The position numbers and the translations under genes were made by a program. Shown in pieces: positions 47,925 to 60,100 of a stretch of DNA of 64,000 nt; the stretch's first letter is position 1, and the number at the start of each line of letters is the position of its first letter. This DNA is from Watersipora subatra (taxonomy: Eukaryota; Bryozoa; Gymnolaemata; Cheilostomatida; Watersiporidae). The notes beneath the pieces are model-generated. The model searched no databases. It was not told where the DNA came from and worked only from the letters and a program-made list of their open reading frames with translations. The DNA lies in assembly GCF_963576615.1 (NCBI RefSeq), contig NC_088708.1, positions 62,171,172 through 62,235,171 on the forward strand, in the 5' to 3' direction.

Positions 47925-48125
47925 AACTTAGTGGGAATCGCTAAGCCGCTATTGAGCATGCGCGCAGTAGAATTCCTAAGCGATCATTAAACAAAGCACT
48001 TTCATTAACACGATTGAAATTCTACAATTGGCGAAGTAAACGCTTAATAACTATCAAGAACCATTTTGCCGAGCGTGTATCTTTACTCAATAGATATGTT
48101 GTAACTATTTAACTCTTTAGCCGCT
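47925..48125 (+). promoter_or_regulatory. Presumed promoter/5' UTR of DYNC2I1
   Basis: It lies directly upstream of the first coding exon. GAGCATGCGCGCAG at 47954-47967 resembles half of an NRF1-type site (GCGCATGCGC). I found no convincing RFX X-box, which many ciliary genes carry. An in-frame TAA upstream of the ATG supports 48126 as the start. The transcription start is unknown. Confidence 0.3.
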
Positions 48126-51100
48126 ATGCCAACAGAAAAGGTTAGTGTCAGCCTGAAACTACAAATTCCACTATCTCTAGCAGTTGTCAATTACGATGTT
48201 GAAGTAGGCATCCTTACAACCAGCATAATTTTGTTGCGTGATACACTTAGTTTTGAATGCAGCTAGTTCTTTTCTTTTGTTGTTTCTATTTTGTTTCAAG
48301 TTTAATAAAATGTATCTTAAATCCTCTAGCGTTTCGTGAACTTTTGAGTTGTTTCTAGCAGTCTCATCTTAATAAGTCAGCTTAGCGTTTGTTGTAGCAC
48401 CTTCGTTATGGCCATTTATTTGAAGCGGTTCTATTTATCAGTTCACTTTCTTTTAATGAAAGTTTCTAACCTGCAGTACGCACTGCAGATGGTATATTTG
48501 TGGTATATTCTTTAAACATACTGAGTAAAGACAGTTAAGCTGTAGAGTAGAGCTTTTAAAGCGGCTGGGTAGCCTCTTTTGCAGCTTAAGTTTTCATGCA
48601 GGCCTACCTTTTGTAGGCCAAAGTTAGAGTTTTTGTTAAAAAAGCTGCTTGATAATTTTACAGATAGCACTCTTGTTACTGCATATGAAGTTACCTCAAA
48701 AACTGTTATTTCTAGAGTTGTGTTTGAGCTTAGATTTTGTTGCACGGTTTAAACAAAAATGTGACTAAAAATGTATAAAAATTGTATAAAAAATATGTTA
48801 TATACTGGTGTGCTGCATCGGAATTATAGCACAAAAACTTTAATAAGTAACTGGTTAAAGTCTTTCATCTGAAAAGTTCTAATAAAATCTTACAGACTTT
48901 GGTAAGACTTTCCAAGCTTTTCTCTGGATACTAAAAACCTGTAGCCATTAGTTTTAATGCGTATTCTTTGCTGATATATATATATATATAAAAGATTACT
49001 TACTGAAGAATTAAATTGATGAATATTTGCATGGATTAAAGGTTTCTGTAATGCTAATAACCTGCAGTTTAATTTGGTAAGAATGTCTTTTGTCCGAATA
49101 TAAATGATGTATTAGCAGTTAGAACCATTCATTATTCCAGGAGATTGTTGTTGCCTACTAAGTTATTACTACTAATTTGAAAAACACTTCTTGATAATTA
49201 TACAATTTTTTAATTTATAACTTTTTGTATAACCTTCAAACATCCAGCAACATAGTCTTGTGTATCATGCTGCTAAATTTGAACTCACCGCTTCATTACG
49301 ATTGAATTTCTGATTCTTATATGAAATTGGTCAGTCGCTAAATCTTAATTGAACTTGAACTGTAAGTCATAAACATTTGTTATGGCTGACTTCATATATT
49401 CACACACAGAATTTATGACAAATTTGATTGTTTGTTGTTTTTCCTAACTTTCCTAGATTTATGTTTTATCAACCATATTCTTTACACTCGGCTGTGCAAA
49501 ATTATTAATCTTTTAGCACACTTGCAAAAATATATTTTGCACCAAAGTTTCCTTATTTACATGAAGATGTATTAAAGAAATGATGGTTCCTATAAAACAC
49601 AAATACTCAATACAAATGGCAAAAACTCATGGCTATGAGAATAACAAGGCTATTCAACTCCAAATCCATAAATACTGTACATTATAAGAAATAACTTTTA
49701 TATTCATTGCGCTGGTCAGTGCTGCTATTGAACACCCGAATTTAATCTCATTAAGGATATTTGTTTCTTCACATATTTGAGTCTGAAAAATTATGTTCTA
49801 GCGGAATAATAACATTTCTTCAGTTTTCAAAAGCAAGAATGCTTACATTCAGTGAGACTTGTTCCTAACATGAATCAGTCTTGTTTTTTTGTGTCAAACT
49901 CCATCTCTATGTAAGTTAATTTGGTGTATCTGAAGAAGCCAGGTATAGCTTGAGTAATTGTTAAAGAGGCTGAGTTGTAGGTCATACACATTGGGGTTGT
50001 TGGTTGATTCATCAGTTGTTATGTTTTAGAGGTCAAAAGAGCAAACCTGGAAAGAGGATGAGTTGAAACAGTCAATCAGGGTTGGTACAAAGTATAATTA
50101 GTAGTCTAATACATGTATGGGATTATGACACTAGGTTTCTGAGTAAATGATCAAGTTTGCGTATTTTATTAGAAACACAACATCAGACTGCCGTTAATTT
50201 TTTAAGTATTTTTTCAATTACTTCACTGCTTGTTATTTTAGAGCAAGTAGACAGGTTTTTATAAACTGAAACTGTTCCAAGACTTGCTAAATTCATTTTC
50301 ATTTTGTCGCTAGGAAGTGCATGGTGAGCGCAGTAGTGGCAAAGCTCGGAGAGACAAATATGGCGATGAGAATAAAGTCAGCAAAGGTGGGAGCTACGTA
50401 ATTTTTGCATCTTTCAAAGAATTCAAGTTTGCTCAATGATTGCAAATTCATATTCACTATCCCTTGGCTAACTTTGTATTCGCTTCTTCATTGGTAGATT
50501 ATGAAAGTGTCATAATTCAAATATTTTGTTGTACTACGTTGTAGAATCTAGTCATAGAGATAAGTACCGAGACAAAGAAGGTGAAGAACATCGCGAAAGA
50601 AGAAAAGACAAGTCTGATTCTGAACGGAAAAGAAGTGAGAGAGATGAGCGGAGTAGGAATAAGCCTGATCGGGAGGAAGGTGAGTCCAGAAGATACAGAG
50701 ACGACAGAGAACGAAATGGTCAAGGTCGTAATGATGACAGAGATGATGAGAGACGCAGCAATCGAAGGCATGGTCGTGGATCAGATAACAGTGAAAGACA
50801 ACGTCATGAAATGGATAGAGAAAGACGCAATAAAGGAGACAATTATGAACGAGACGAAAGAGGAAATGATAAATCTGATCGAAGAGAGCACAGCCGTAGG
50901 GTAGAAGACAGAGGCCAGAGTAAACGGGACGATAGTAGAAGCAGAAGTCATAGAGGAGGAGACGCTAACGATCGGAGTCATGGAGAGGGCGATCGAAGTA
51001 AAGGCCCCAGAAGGGAGGATAAAGACAGAGGTCATCAAGAAGGTGGTAGAAGCAAAGGCCATAGAAGCGATGACAGAGATAGAGGACATAAAGGTGAAGA

Positions 51101-54100
51101 CCGAGACAGGGAGCATAGAGATAGAGGCCATAGAGGGGAAGATCGAGATAGGGAACATAAAGATAGAGGCCATAGAGGGGAAGATCGAGACAGGGAGCAT
51201 AAAGATAGAGGACATAGAGGGGAAGATCGAGATAAGGAGCATAGGGAAAGAAGCCATAGAAAAGATGACCGAGACAGAGGCTCTGAACGTGAAGAAAAAG
51301 ATAGAGGTCATAGAGGTGAAGAGCAAAGTCGAAGGCATAAAGACAGCGATAGAGATCGAGGTCATAGAAAAGAAAAAGATCGAGAAACTCACCGCGATGA
51401 CAGAGATCGTGAAAAGAAAGATCGAGAAAGGGGTCGGCATCACCGAGATGATGAATCTGTACATAGACGTAAAGATGGAGAGAGAAAGAGGCGTGACCAC
51501 AATGACAGTGAACAGCTTGACCAGAGTTATCAGGATAGAGGAATTAGAGATGGCGACCGTAGGGAGAGCAAGCGGCGTGACAGGGATGAGATTGATCGAA
51601 ACCAAGAGAAACATCGAGAAAGGCAGCCTCGAGGTTATGACGCTAATGATGTAGAAGGACCAGATACTGGAGGATCTTTCATAAAGCGTAGGGATCGTGA
51701 TGATCGCGAACGACATAATAATGATACCGATAGAGATCGGAGACCTCGCTATCCTGATAAGAAAGAGGAAGAAAGACACCACGATAAAGATGATTATAAA
51801 AAAGAAAAAAGACACAGAGATAAAACTGGTAGTGAACAGAGGCAAGAACATAAACAGGAAGCTAGCAACTCTGCTGAAGATGGGAATTCGAAAGGCAGTC
51901 GAAAGGCTACTGTTAACCCACAGGTACAATTAATACTATAAATTGCTAGTAACAGTTTTAAAAAAGAAGTATTTTGATATGTGTACTCAGGTGTTTATGG
52001 AAATGTCAGGATCCTGATGAGCATGTTTGATGCAGTGCTTGCGTGTTTGTCACTCGCAGTATTACTTCGACTAATCTTTGGTTAACATTTATGTGAACTT
52101 GCCAATGATAGCGCAAATCCAAATTTATGTATATTTTGTTGTTACAGAAGGATAATGAAGAGGATGAAATATCTTACAAGCCACGGTATGGAGTTAGAAT
52201 TTGAACTATTTCTAGAGATGAGTCATTTAGTGCTCGTGCATTCTACTATGATAAAGGAAGTTTTAATGGCTCAGTAAATGCTCACGTGGCTCACTAGGTG
52301 TACTGAATAGCAAGAGTCCATATGGACTGCAGATTATGCAGACATTTGCTCCCTGTTGAGGAGAGCTTAGCGTGTCTTGACAAACTGTTGTTTTTGCGGA
52401 GTTGTTCCCCCGTCGAGCAGGCGAGCAACACAACAGCTTGTCACAAGATGTACTGCACCTGATGCATCAGCTGCACTGAAAGGGAGTTGTTCTCTTCTGT
52501 CTATGCGGCTCGGTTGCGATGTTATGTCGGTCGCTCCAATGGTAAGCAAAACGAATTTCGGGCAAAAATTTATGTTGAAAAAATAAGATAACAACGTTTA
52601 ACTAGCGACCAGTCTCTGCGGTAAACTTTAGTAGAACTTGATAACTTAGGCAACAACAGCGACTAAGCATGTCGTTATTTGTGCGCTCAGTCAGTTTTAT
52701 TTCTATTTTTGTATGAGTCAGTTTTATTTGTTCTTATGGATTTTATTTTCAATTAATTTTATTTTTAAGTTCTACTAATGTTTACAATAAAGACTGGTCT
52801 TTGGTTAAACGCTCCAATCTTATTTTTTTCTACATAAATTTTTGCGCGAAATCCGTTATGATTACTAATGGAGCGACTGCCATAACATCGTAGCAAAGCC
52901 GCATAGACGGAAGAGAACAACTCTCTTTCAGTGCAGCTGATGCATCAGGTGCAGTACGTCTTGTGACAAGCTGTTGTGTTGCTCGCCCGCTCGACGGGGG
53001 AACAACTCCGCAAAAACAACAGTTTGTCGAGACAGGCTAAGGGGAGCTGAACAGTATGGTGCATAGTAGCCTCTTTGTAGAGAGTTTTACTTAGACTAGC
53101 AGGAAAAGAGGGTGTTACAGTGAGCAATCATCAACCCACGCATCTGATGCCATGAATTTGGGTTGGGCTAGCCAACCGAAGTAATCTAATTGTAAAAACT
53201 TGCAACTAAACTTCATCAACTACACACAACCACAGCTTTAGTTTAATTGAACGGCAGCAAATGTAAAATCTCCTTTTTTTCCAAATGATTGATTTCATCA
53301 TGATTTGGTGCACTAAAAAGAAAATCATAGGAACATGAAACAAAAAATAACTGGAACAACATGAATTTCCATAGTTTTTTTTACCTATGTTTCTTCTCCT
53401 CACATACTTTAGGTACTTCAACAAAGGTGTGGTTACTTTAGAAGTTCCAGCTCAGTTGTTTATTAGCTAGTGATCAATAGATCTCTAACTAATGTGAGAT
53501 ATGAGACTATTGTAGAGAGAACATGCTAAACCAATAGCCATAGTGCTTAGTTATAACTTTTTGTAGAGGAAGTGCTAAACCAGTGGCAGCTCAAGAAGAA
53601 GATGACTATGGTGGATATGATGATGACTTTGAGGTAAGCATCTGCTGCCAGAAACCAGCAATAACTTGACTTACATATTTCTATTTACTGGTCATCTGTT
53701 TGTAAAAGCTGGAATGCGAAAAGATTTCAGTATTTAGAAAATGAACTAAGTCTGAGTAGGTCCTCTTCACCATGGAGCTGCAGTGTTCTCAAGACAACAG
53801 CTAGTCAGTGTGGTTTAGTCACCATTGTCTCTAGCTATAAGGATGATTTGTGTACTGCTTATCTTCCAGGACTACGACGAGGACTTTGAAGACGATGATG
53901 GTGACAATGATGACAGCGTGGCTGAGCGGGTCAATAGAATGGTAAGTTGTATTTCTGAATGTGTCTTTTTTTTCTTTGGTCAATTATGCACTGGGTTTTA
54001 GACGCTCTTTATCTGAACATATATAAATCATTGAATTCTTCTGTTGTGTTTCTTGTGTGTAGTTTCATATCCAAGTGTGCCATTGAATTCAGTTATAAAC

Positions 54101-57100
54101 ATATGCTACATGTATAGATAGTTTATGGCTCCTTGGTGGTTCATATAAAAGTACCAGCTGTCAAGAACTTGGTAAAGTTTTAAGTATTTTTGTTAAATTA
54201 TGTTAAATTTAATTTATTTGACTGTTTATTTGGTATTTATCAGCTTTTGTTTCACTAACACGTTATCATCCATCTTTAGAAAGCACTTGTCAACTTAACA
54301 GATAAACATGTTTATATAAAAGTGCCAGCAGTATCATTGTCTAACTTCTGCGCATCAACTGCTCATTGATTAGCGCATATCACTCATTGATGGTCCGTTA
54401 CCCCCTCCAATTTGCACCAAGCTAGTAGACTTGACTGAATAGGAAATGTATATAGCAGAGACCAAAATCATCGCCTATTTCAGTAGTTTACGTGATGTTG
54501 CGGTGGATGTTGTAGAGCTCAGCGGCACCCAAGCCTGTAAGTTTGCGTATTTTGCTGCTCTATTATTTTGGTTTGTGAATTGCTTAAATTTAGTTATTTT
54601 TTGGTTGTAAACTCTCACAATTATTGTAAGGAACTGTTAAATGTTAGATAGTAAGAGAAGATAACTCTGTTATTGCAAACAATGTCTGTTTCAAGTAATA
54701 GCTATTATAAGTTTAAGGAAATGTGTTTAAATAGATTTGTGTAATTCTCAAAGGAACACTGATATTATTTATATTTCATCATGCTTCCCACACCATCTTC
54801 AGCTCGCTGCAAATGTTACTCATGGGGGTGTAATGCTTTAGATATCAACACTGTATGCATTTTTCTTCTAGCAAGCGTATGATTCACTTAGTCGTAGATT
54901 CACTTAGATTATTCACCACAAGCATTAGATTAGCTGTAGATTTTGCAAAAATTCAATGAGCTGTCAATACGATGTTTGACAACTCCACGGTTGTCTACTT
55001 ATTAGTTTGTTACATATTGATACAGAGTAACAGTGAGATGGAGGCCCTTTACGACGCTCTCAATGCGGAGAATGAAAAGCTGTTAGCTGATTCTCGGTCA
55101 AACTTGTCAGATACAGTAAGTATACCTACATAGTCCATCGCTGAAATCTCTTTGAAGATTCTAGTGAGCTTTTATTTTGTTGACATAAATATAAAATGTC
55201 AGAGACAACCTTGTTAGTGCAGTATGGTGCTTGATTTGAAATTCAGTTCTGCTGAAAGTGGATACGTGCGGCAAGTTTTAGCTATTTTATAGTATAAAAG
55301 CCATGTCTCTGCTGCTGATTAATAGAAGATCAGATATTTCAACTGTTTACTTATCTAGTACTTGCCCAGACTTGTCGGTAAAAGAAAGCTTCTATAGTGA
55401 AGAACCTGTACTATTGTGTGTCATTAGTTGAATATGCATGCTCATTGCAGCCAGAGTATCAAGAAGAAAGATATGACTCACGGAAGGCAACCTCGAACAA
55501 GCCTAGGGGGTTCATCAACTTTGTTGCTGCCAAGCAGCGAGATATGAATCAGAAGGTACCTAGTTGTCTGTGTTTTGTTTAGTTGATTCAGCATTTACCG
55601 TCTCTCAACTGTAATATCAAGCCTTTCAGTCGTTGGACTACTTTTATATTCAGATTGTTGACCTTCTAAAGCTACTTTGCATTAGGAACAAGTTTCTCTC
55701 AACTAGTTGTTGTTCATCAGCTGCTCATGCCTAGTACTACTGCTTTGCACCATTTTTCTAAAGTTAGACAGTCATAGAAAATACTCAGGTCTGTAAATCG
55801 GAAAAAAATCCTCATTTGCTGATAAAAACCTCTCAACTTACATGTCAATGCGTTTATTCGGAATTCTTCTATTCTAGATTCCTGTTGAGTGTACCAATAC
55901 TTGAATGGTTTGCTATTCATACAACTAAGGTGCTTCAATGCTGTTTTTGTATGTTTTATGAGGTCGTTATGATTCTCTTTAGACAAAAGCAAGTCTCATT
56001 AGGTTATTACACAAAAAGGCAACCTACAGTTCAGCTACAATTAGGATGTTTTGTTTGGCACAGGGTGACTAATACTGATCAATCGATGTCATCTTCAAAA
56101 ACAATTGTTCAAATTTGCTTAGTCATACTCAACTTCCTCCATTAAAGTTGATGATGTTTTAATGATTATGAACTGAAAGTTAATGCTTAGGTCGCTATGG
56201 CAGATGCACAGCTTGCCACATTCTATTACACAAGATCAGTTTTATATAATACTAGTTGAATTCACAGCATTGCACGGGGGGGGGGGGGGGGGGGGGGTAG
56301 AGAAACAGCTTATATACAGCGTCAGGTAATGTGATTGCCATTGGCTAAGTTGACTAATCAGCCATTGGCAACTACATCATGTTAGTCATTTGTGTAGTAA
56401 TTATATTGGTCACACGAATCACAGACTAATGATAGATAGATATATAGATATCATCTTTATATATAGATATATAGATACATATGCTTGCAGTATAATTGTT
56501 TCTGGTATATACCTGCCTTCATTGAGCGCCTTTAAGTCTAAACATGTAAATACCCTTCAATTGTTCAGTCCAAATGCTTATACTTTTACGGTTGCTCTTA
56601 AGGTAACTTATGTCATTGTGCCTACTTGCTTAGTTTAGCTTCATAGCTGTCCCTATAACACTGACTGACATAATAAATCTTTCCTGCATACTTGTGGGTG
56701 GCATTTATGGCTGTAAGTCGCAGCAGTATTTGTGGGTGCTATCTATAACTGTCAGTTGCATTAGTGTCTGTGGTTTACATTCATTTATGTGAATATCGGT
56801 GACAGCTGTAACCATTGCTTCAAATGTATCCTTCAGTTTAGTTTACGCATGTGACTGCAAACTTGGTGACACCTACTAACTGTGACTTACACTCAAAGAT
56901 TGGTGGATTTTCATAGTTTTGGGTGACATTTGTTGCAGGTAGCTTCAAAGGCAAGAAAAAGGTGCACTGAGCTGCTGAACATCATTGAATTGGACACAGT
57001 GCATATGACCCTGTTTGACCTGCCACCTGTTAAAGAGTATGACCTGTATATGAGTAGCTTTGGTCGTACCAATGCTCAACAGGTAATACTTTGACAATCT

Positions 57101-60100
57101 GTAGGAGAACGTTTCACTATCTTTTGTTGTTTTTGCAGGAATTCCTTAGTTTGTGACATCTTTTAGTTAGCAATCGAAAACAGGTAGATTTTTCTCAAAA
57201 CCTTAGACATTTCTGCAGGCTTGTGTTCAAACCAATGAAGACAATCTTGAGAGAGACACACAAACAGAGGATATTGACCTTACAACTAAATGGACTCAGT
57301 GTCCATCAGAGGGTGCAGCAGCGTGTGGTTCGGCTGACAAAACAAACGATAGTAGTGACACGTCTAGACACGATGATGGCAAGCTTACAGCATTTCTGCA
57401 AAGAACATGCCAGGTACATCTAGGATGAACTGCGAATACATCTGTATTGATATCAAACATCCACAGCTGGTAGAGTCTTTAACGCAAGGCAATAATAAGT
57501 TTCAGTCCAACTGAAGTTTTACGCTTCTTTTTGATTCCTAGACTGTATAGAGATGACATTGACAAGTAGTTCAATGTCTGTTTCAAGGTCATTGAAAGGT
57601 TGCTATATGAAGAAGACACGAAAAGTCTCTACAAAGATACTTCAAGTGAATTCAGCTGCAGTGAAGCTTCTTTCAATTTGGTGGATGTGGAGGTTTTCAG
57701 GTGTAGACAAGTCTCAAGGTGCTACTTTTCTCCTACAGACAGCACTATTATTCTCACCATGCACACAGGCCCAATGCAGGTAAAATGTTTATTGTTTTCA
57801 AGTCCGATCATTCTTTCCTCACCTTGCTAGCTGTATTTAAGATTTGCTACTGCAAGCTTTTAGTTCTGAGTAGACTGTTGTTTTGAATTTTATTGACCAC
57901 TGACATTTTTTTAAACAGCTAATCAATATTTTATCAAATTTAGTTCAGCTAGAAGAAATTTTTAGTTCTGTTAGCGGCCATTAGGGCATGGCTGTTTGAC
58001 TATCTGCAAGTAAAATCTTGCCCATAGCCAAATTTCTCTGGATGTTGTTTCGCAGGCAGTTGACAGGAAACTAGACAAGTATGGCATGATAGGCGTCTGG
58101 AACACTAATGACCCTTCTGCCCCACAAAAGTAGGTATTTATCTCATTAGTGGAAGATGATCTTTCTCAAAAGACCTAGTCAGTTATAAATTTATATAAAT
58201 TATATAGCATTGTATATATAATTTATATAGATAATTATATCTATATATATTGTATAATTGCATAGCAAATTATATAGCATTGATTTATAACTGACGTAGC
58301 ATGTCAGTTATAAATCAATTATCTGTGATTTTATGAACCAACAAGAAGCTGATTGTGTATCTAAATAACTGCCCAGTATGATTGTGGCTTTGTACAGTTA
58401 GTTTGTAACATCTCCTTTGGTGGTAATAGATCACCTTGGAGGATTTGATTTTTAATTTTGTATGCCAACTATATATGTATTTAGCTGGTTAGTAATCCAT
58501 AAAGGTCATGACCTTCACCTACAAATGCCCATTTTCAGACTGCACTGTAGGCCGAGGGCTGAAAGCATCTACTTCCACGTACTAGGTATAGTTTATGTGG
58601 CATGATTGGCAATAGATTGACGTAGCTTCAAGGTGAAGTACTACAGCTGTCCGAGGGAATTGTGGAGACAAATCTTTAGTCTAACAGATTCTATAAGCAT
58701 TAATTGTTTCATTAACAAAGCGAGCTAGTTGTATTTAGTTGAAGGAATTGCACGAGAGTAGTTATTGTAAGCAAAAACATATTACAGGAGACTCTTACGA
58801 TCGTTTTACTATGTCTCTTTTAGCTGCCTTTTTCCTGGTTGTCCAGGTAAAATGCTGCCGCATTATCACCTGTTCTTGCATTTAACAGGATTGTGGCCAG
58901 TGCCAGCATGCCTTCATGCTGCTGCTTTAGCCCAATCAAAGCCACTTTAGTGTTTGGAGGCATGCGAGATGGGTCTCTCGTAGCCTGGGATTTGAGAGAG
59001 CCGCCAACGATGCACCATAGCTATATATGCGGCAAAACGGATTGGTTGTTAAGGTTTCCAACGTACAACACAGCCGGGGTGCTGAAGTACGACAACCATA
59101 GCAGTCCTATAACCGCCCTCACCCCCATTTTAACTGATAGTTCAAAATCTCTTTCTCAAGGTCAGTGCCCTAATTACCTTCTTTGTACAGTGTATCAATC
59201 TTACTTCTGCACCATTAGCTAGCCTTGTTAACTTCATGCAAGCCTCCTGCTGGACTGGTAGACTGTTTGCCGCATGTATTCAGAAGAAGTTGTTTTATAG
59301 TTAATTGAATCATGCAGTTTAGTTATCTGTAAGGTCTGGAAACTAGAGTTCTGCTGATGGAGAGTAAGTTTTTTGTGCAAATATCAGCATAACTCATACT
59401 CAGTTCATACTGAAGCTCTGTGTTGGAGTTGTTTTTTCACCTGTTTCCCATCTGGTTGCAGAGTCTGGTTTAGGGCTGTCATTCCAGCTAGCGAGCCTGG
59501 ATAAGAATGGAGTTGTTAACTTGTGGGTGAGTTCGTAATTTATACACAGCATTGGCAGCACCTGGTCATGCTTGTTTATGTGTCAGATTGTATTCCGACA
59601 ATCCTATGTATTTTTACTTGTGTCATATATTTTGGTAAACGAAAGTGGCATTAATTTCATTCAGCGGAATAACTAGATACATGTACGAAGGAAAAGTGAA
59701 TGTTTAGTACAACTTTTCATTGCTAGTAGTTTTTAGTGCCTAAGGATCTTGTTGGGGAAATTTTGGTGACATGCTGTCTGATTTAATATACACTCACATT
59801 AGTAAAGGTGCACTATTACTACTAGGTAGTGGCTGAGATCCATGAGACAAGCATGGCAGGCTCTGAATCTGACCTCGGGCTCTCCCCTAATGGCAAGATA
59901 AAGTTGCTCAAGAGCTCTACTGTGACTCTCTGTAATCCTGTCAAGTGAGTTAATCTCTTACAAGTCCCTTTAGCTGATACAGTTTTTCCATTTTCAATTT
60001 TGTTGTCAATAAATACTGTTTTCTTCAACATAAAACTGGAAGTTTCTCAGGATTGTAATACATAACCCATGATCATGTTCTTAATACCTTACTTCTTTTT

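Noticed and set aside
50980-51654. 224-codon plus-strand frame inside exon 4
   Set aside because: An out-of-frame reading of the same biased repeats (Glu/Ile/Lys only); the flanking exons fix the other frame.
50781-51929. 382-codon open frame on the minus strand opposite DYNC2I1 exon 4
   Set aside because: It is a by-product of the Arg/Asp/Glu-rich codon bias of exon 4. Its Ile/Ser/Phe-rich translation has no natural composition, and the sense strand is supported by orthology.
52367-52594. Open frames in the fold-back arm (both strands)
   Set aside because: They lie inside an intronic inverted repeat and show no domain.
54480-54540. Possible extra DYNC2I1 exon after TTTCAG
   Set aside because: In-frame stops occur at once in the frames tested, and the flanking exons 7 and 8 already join in phase.
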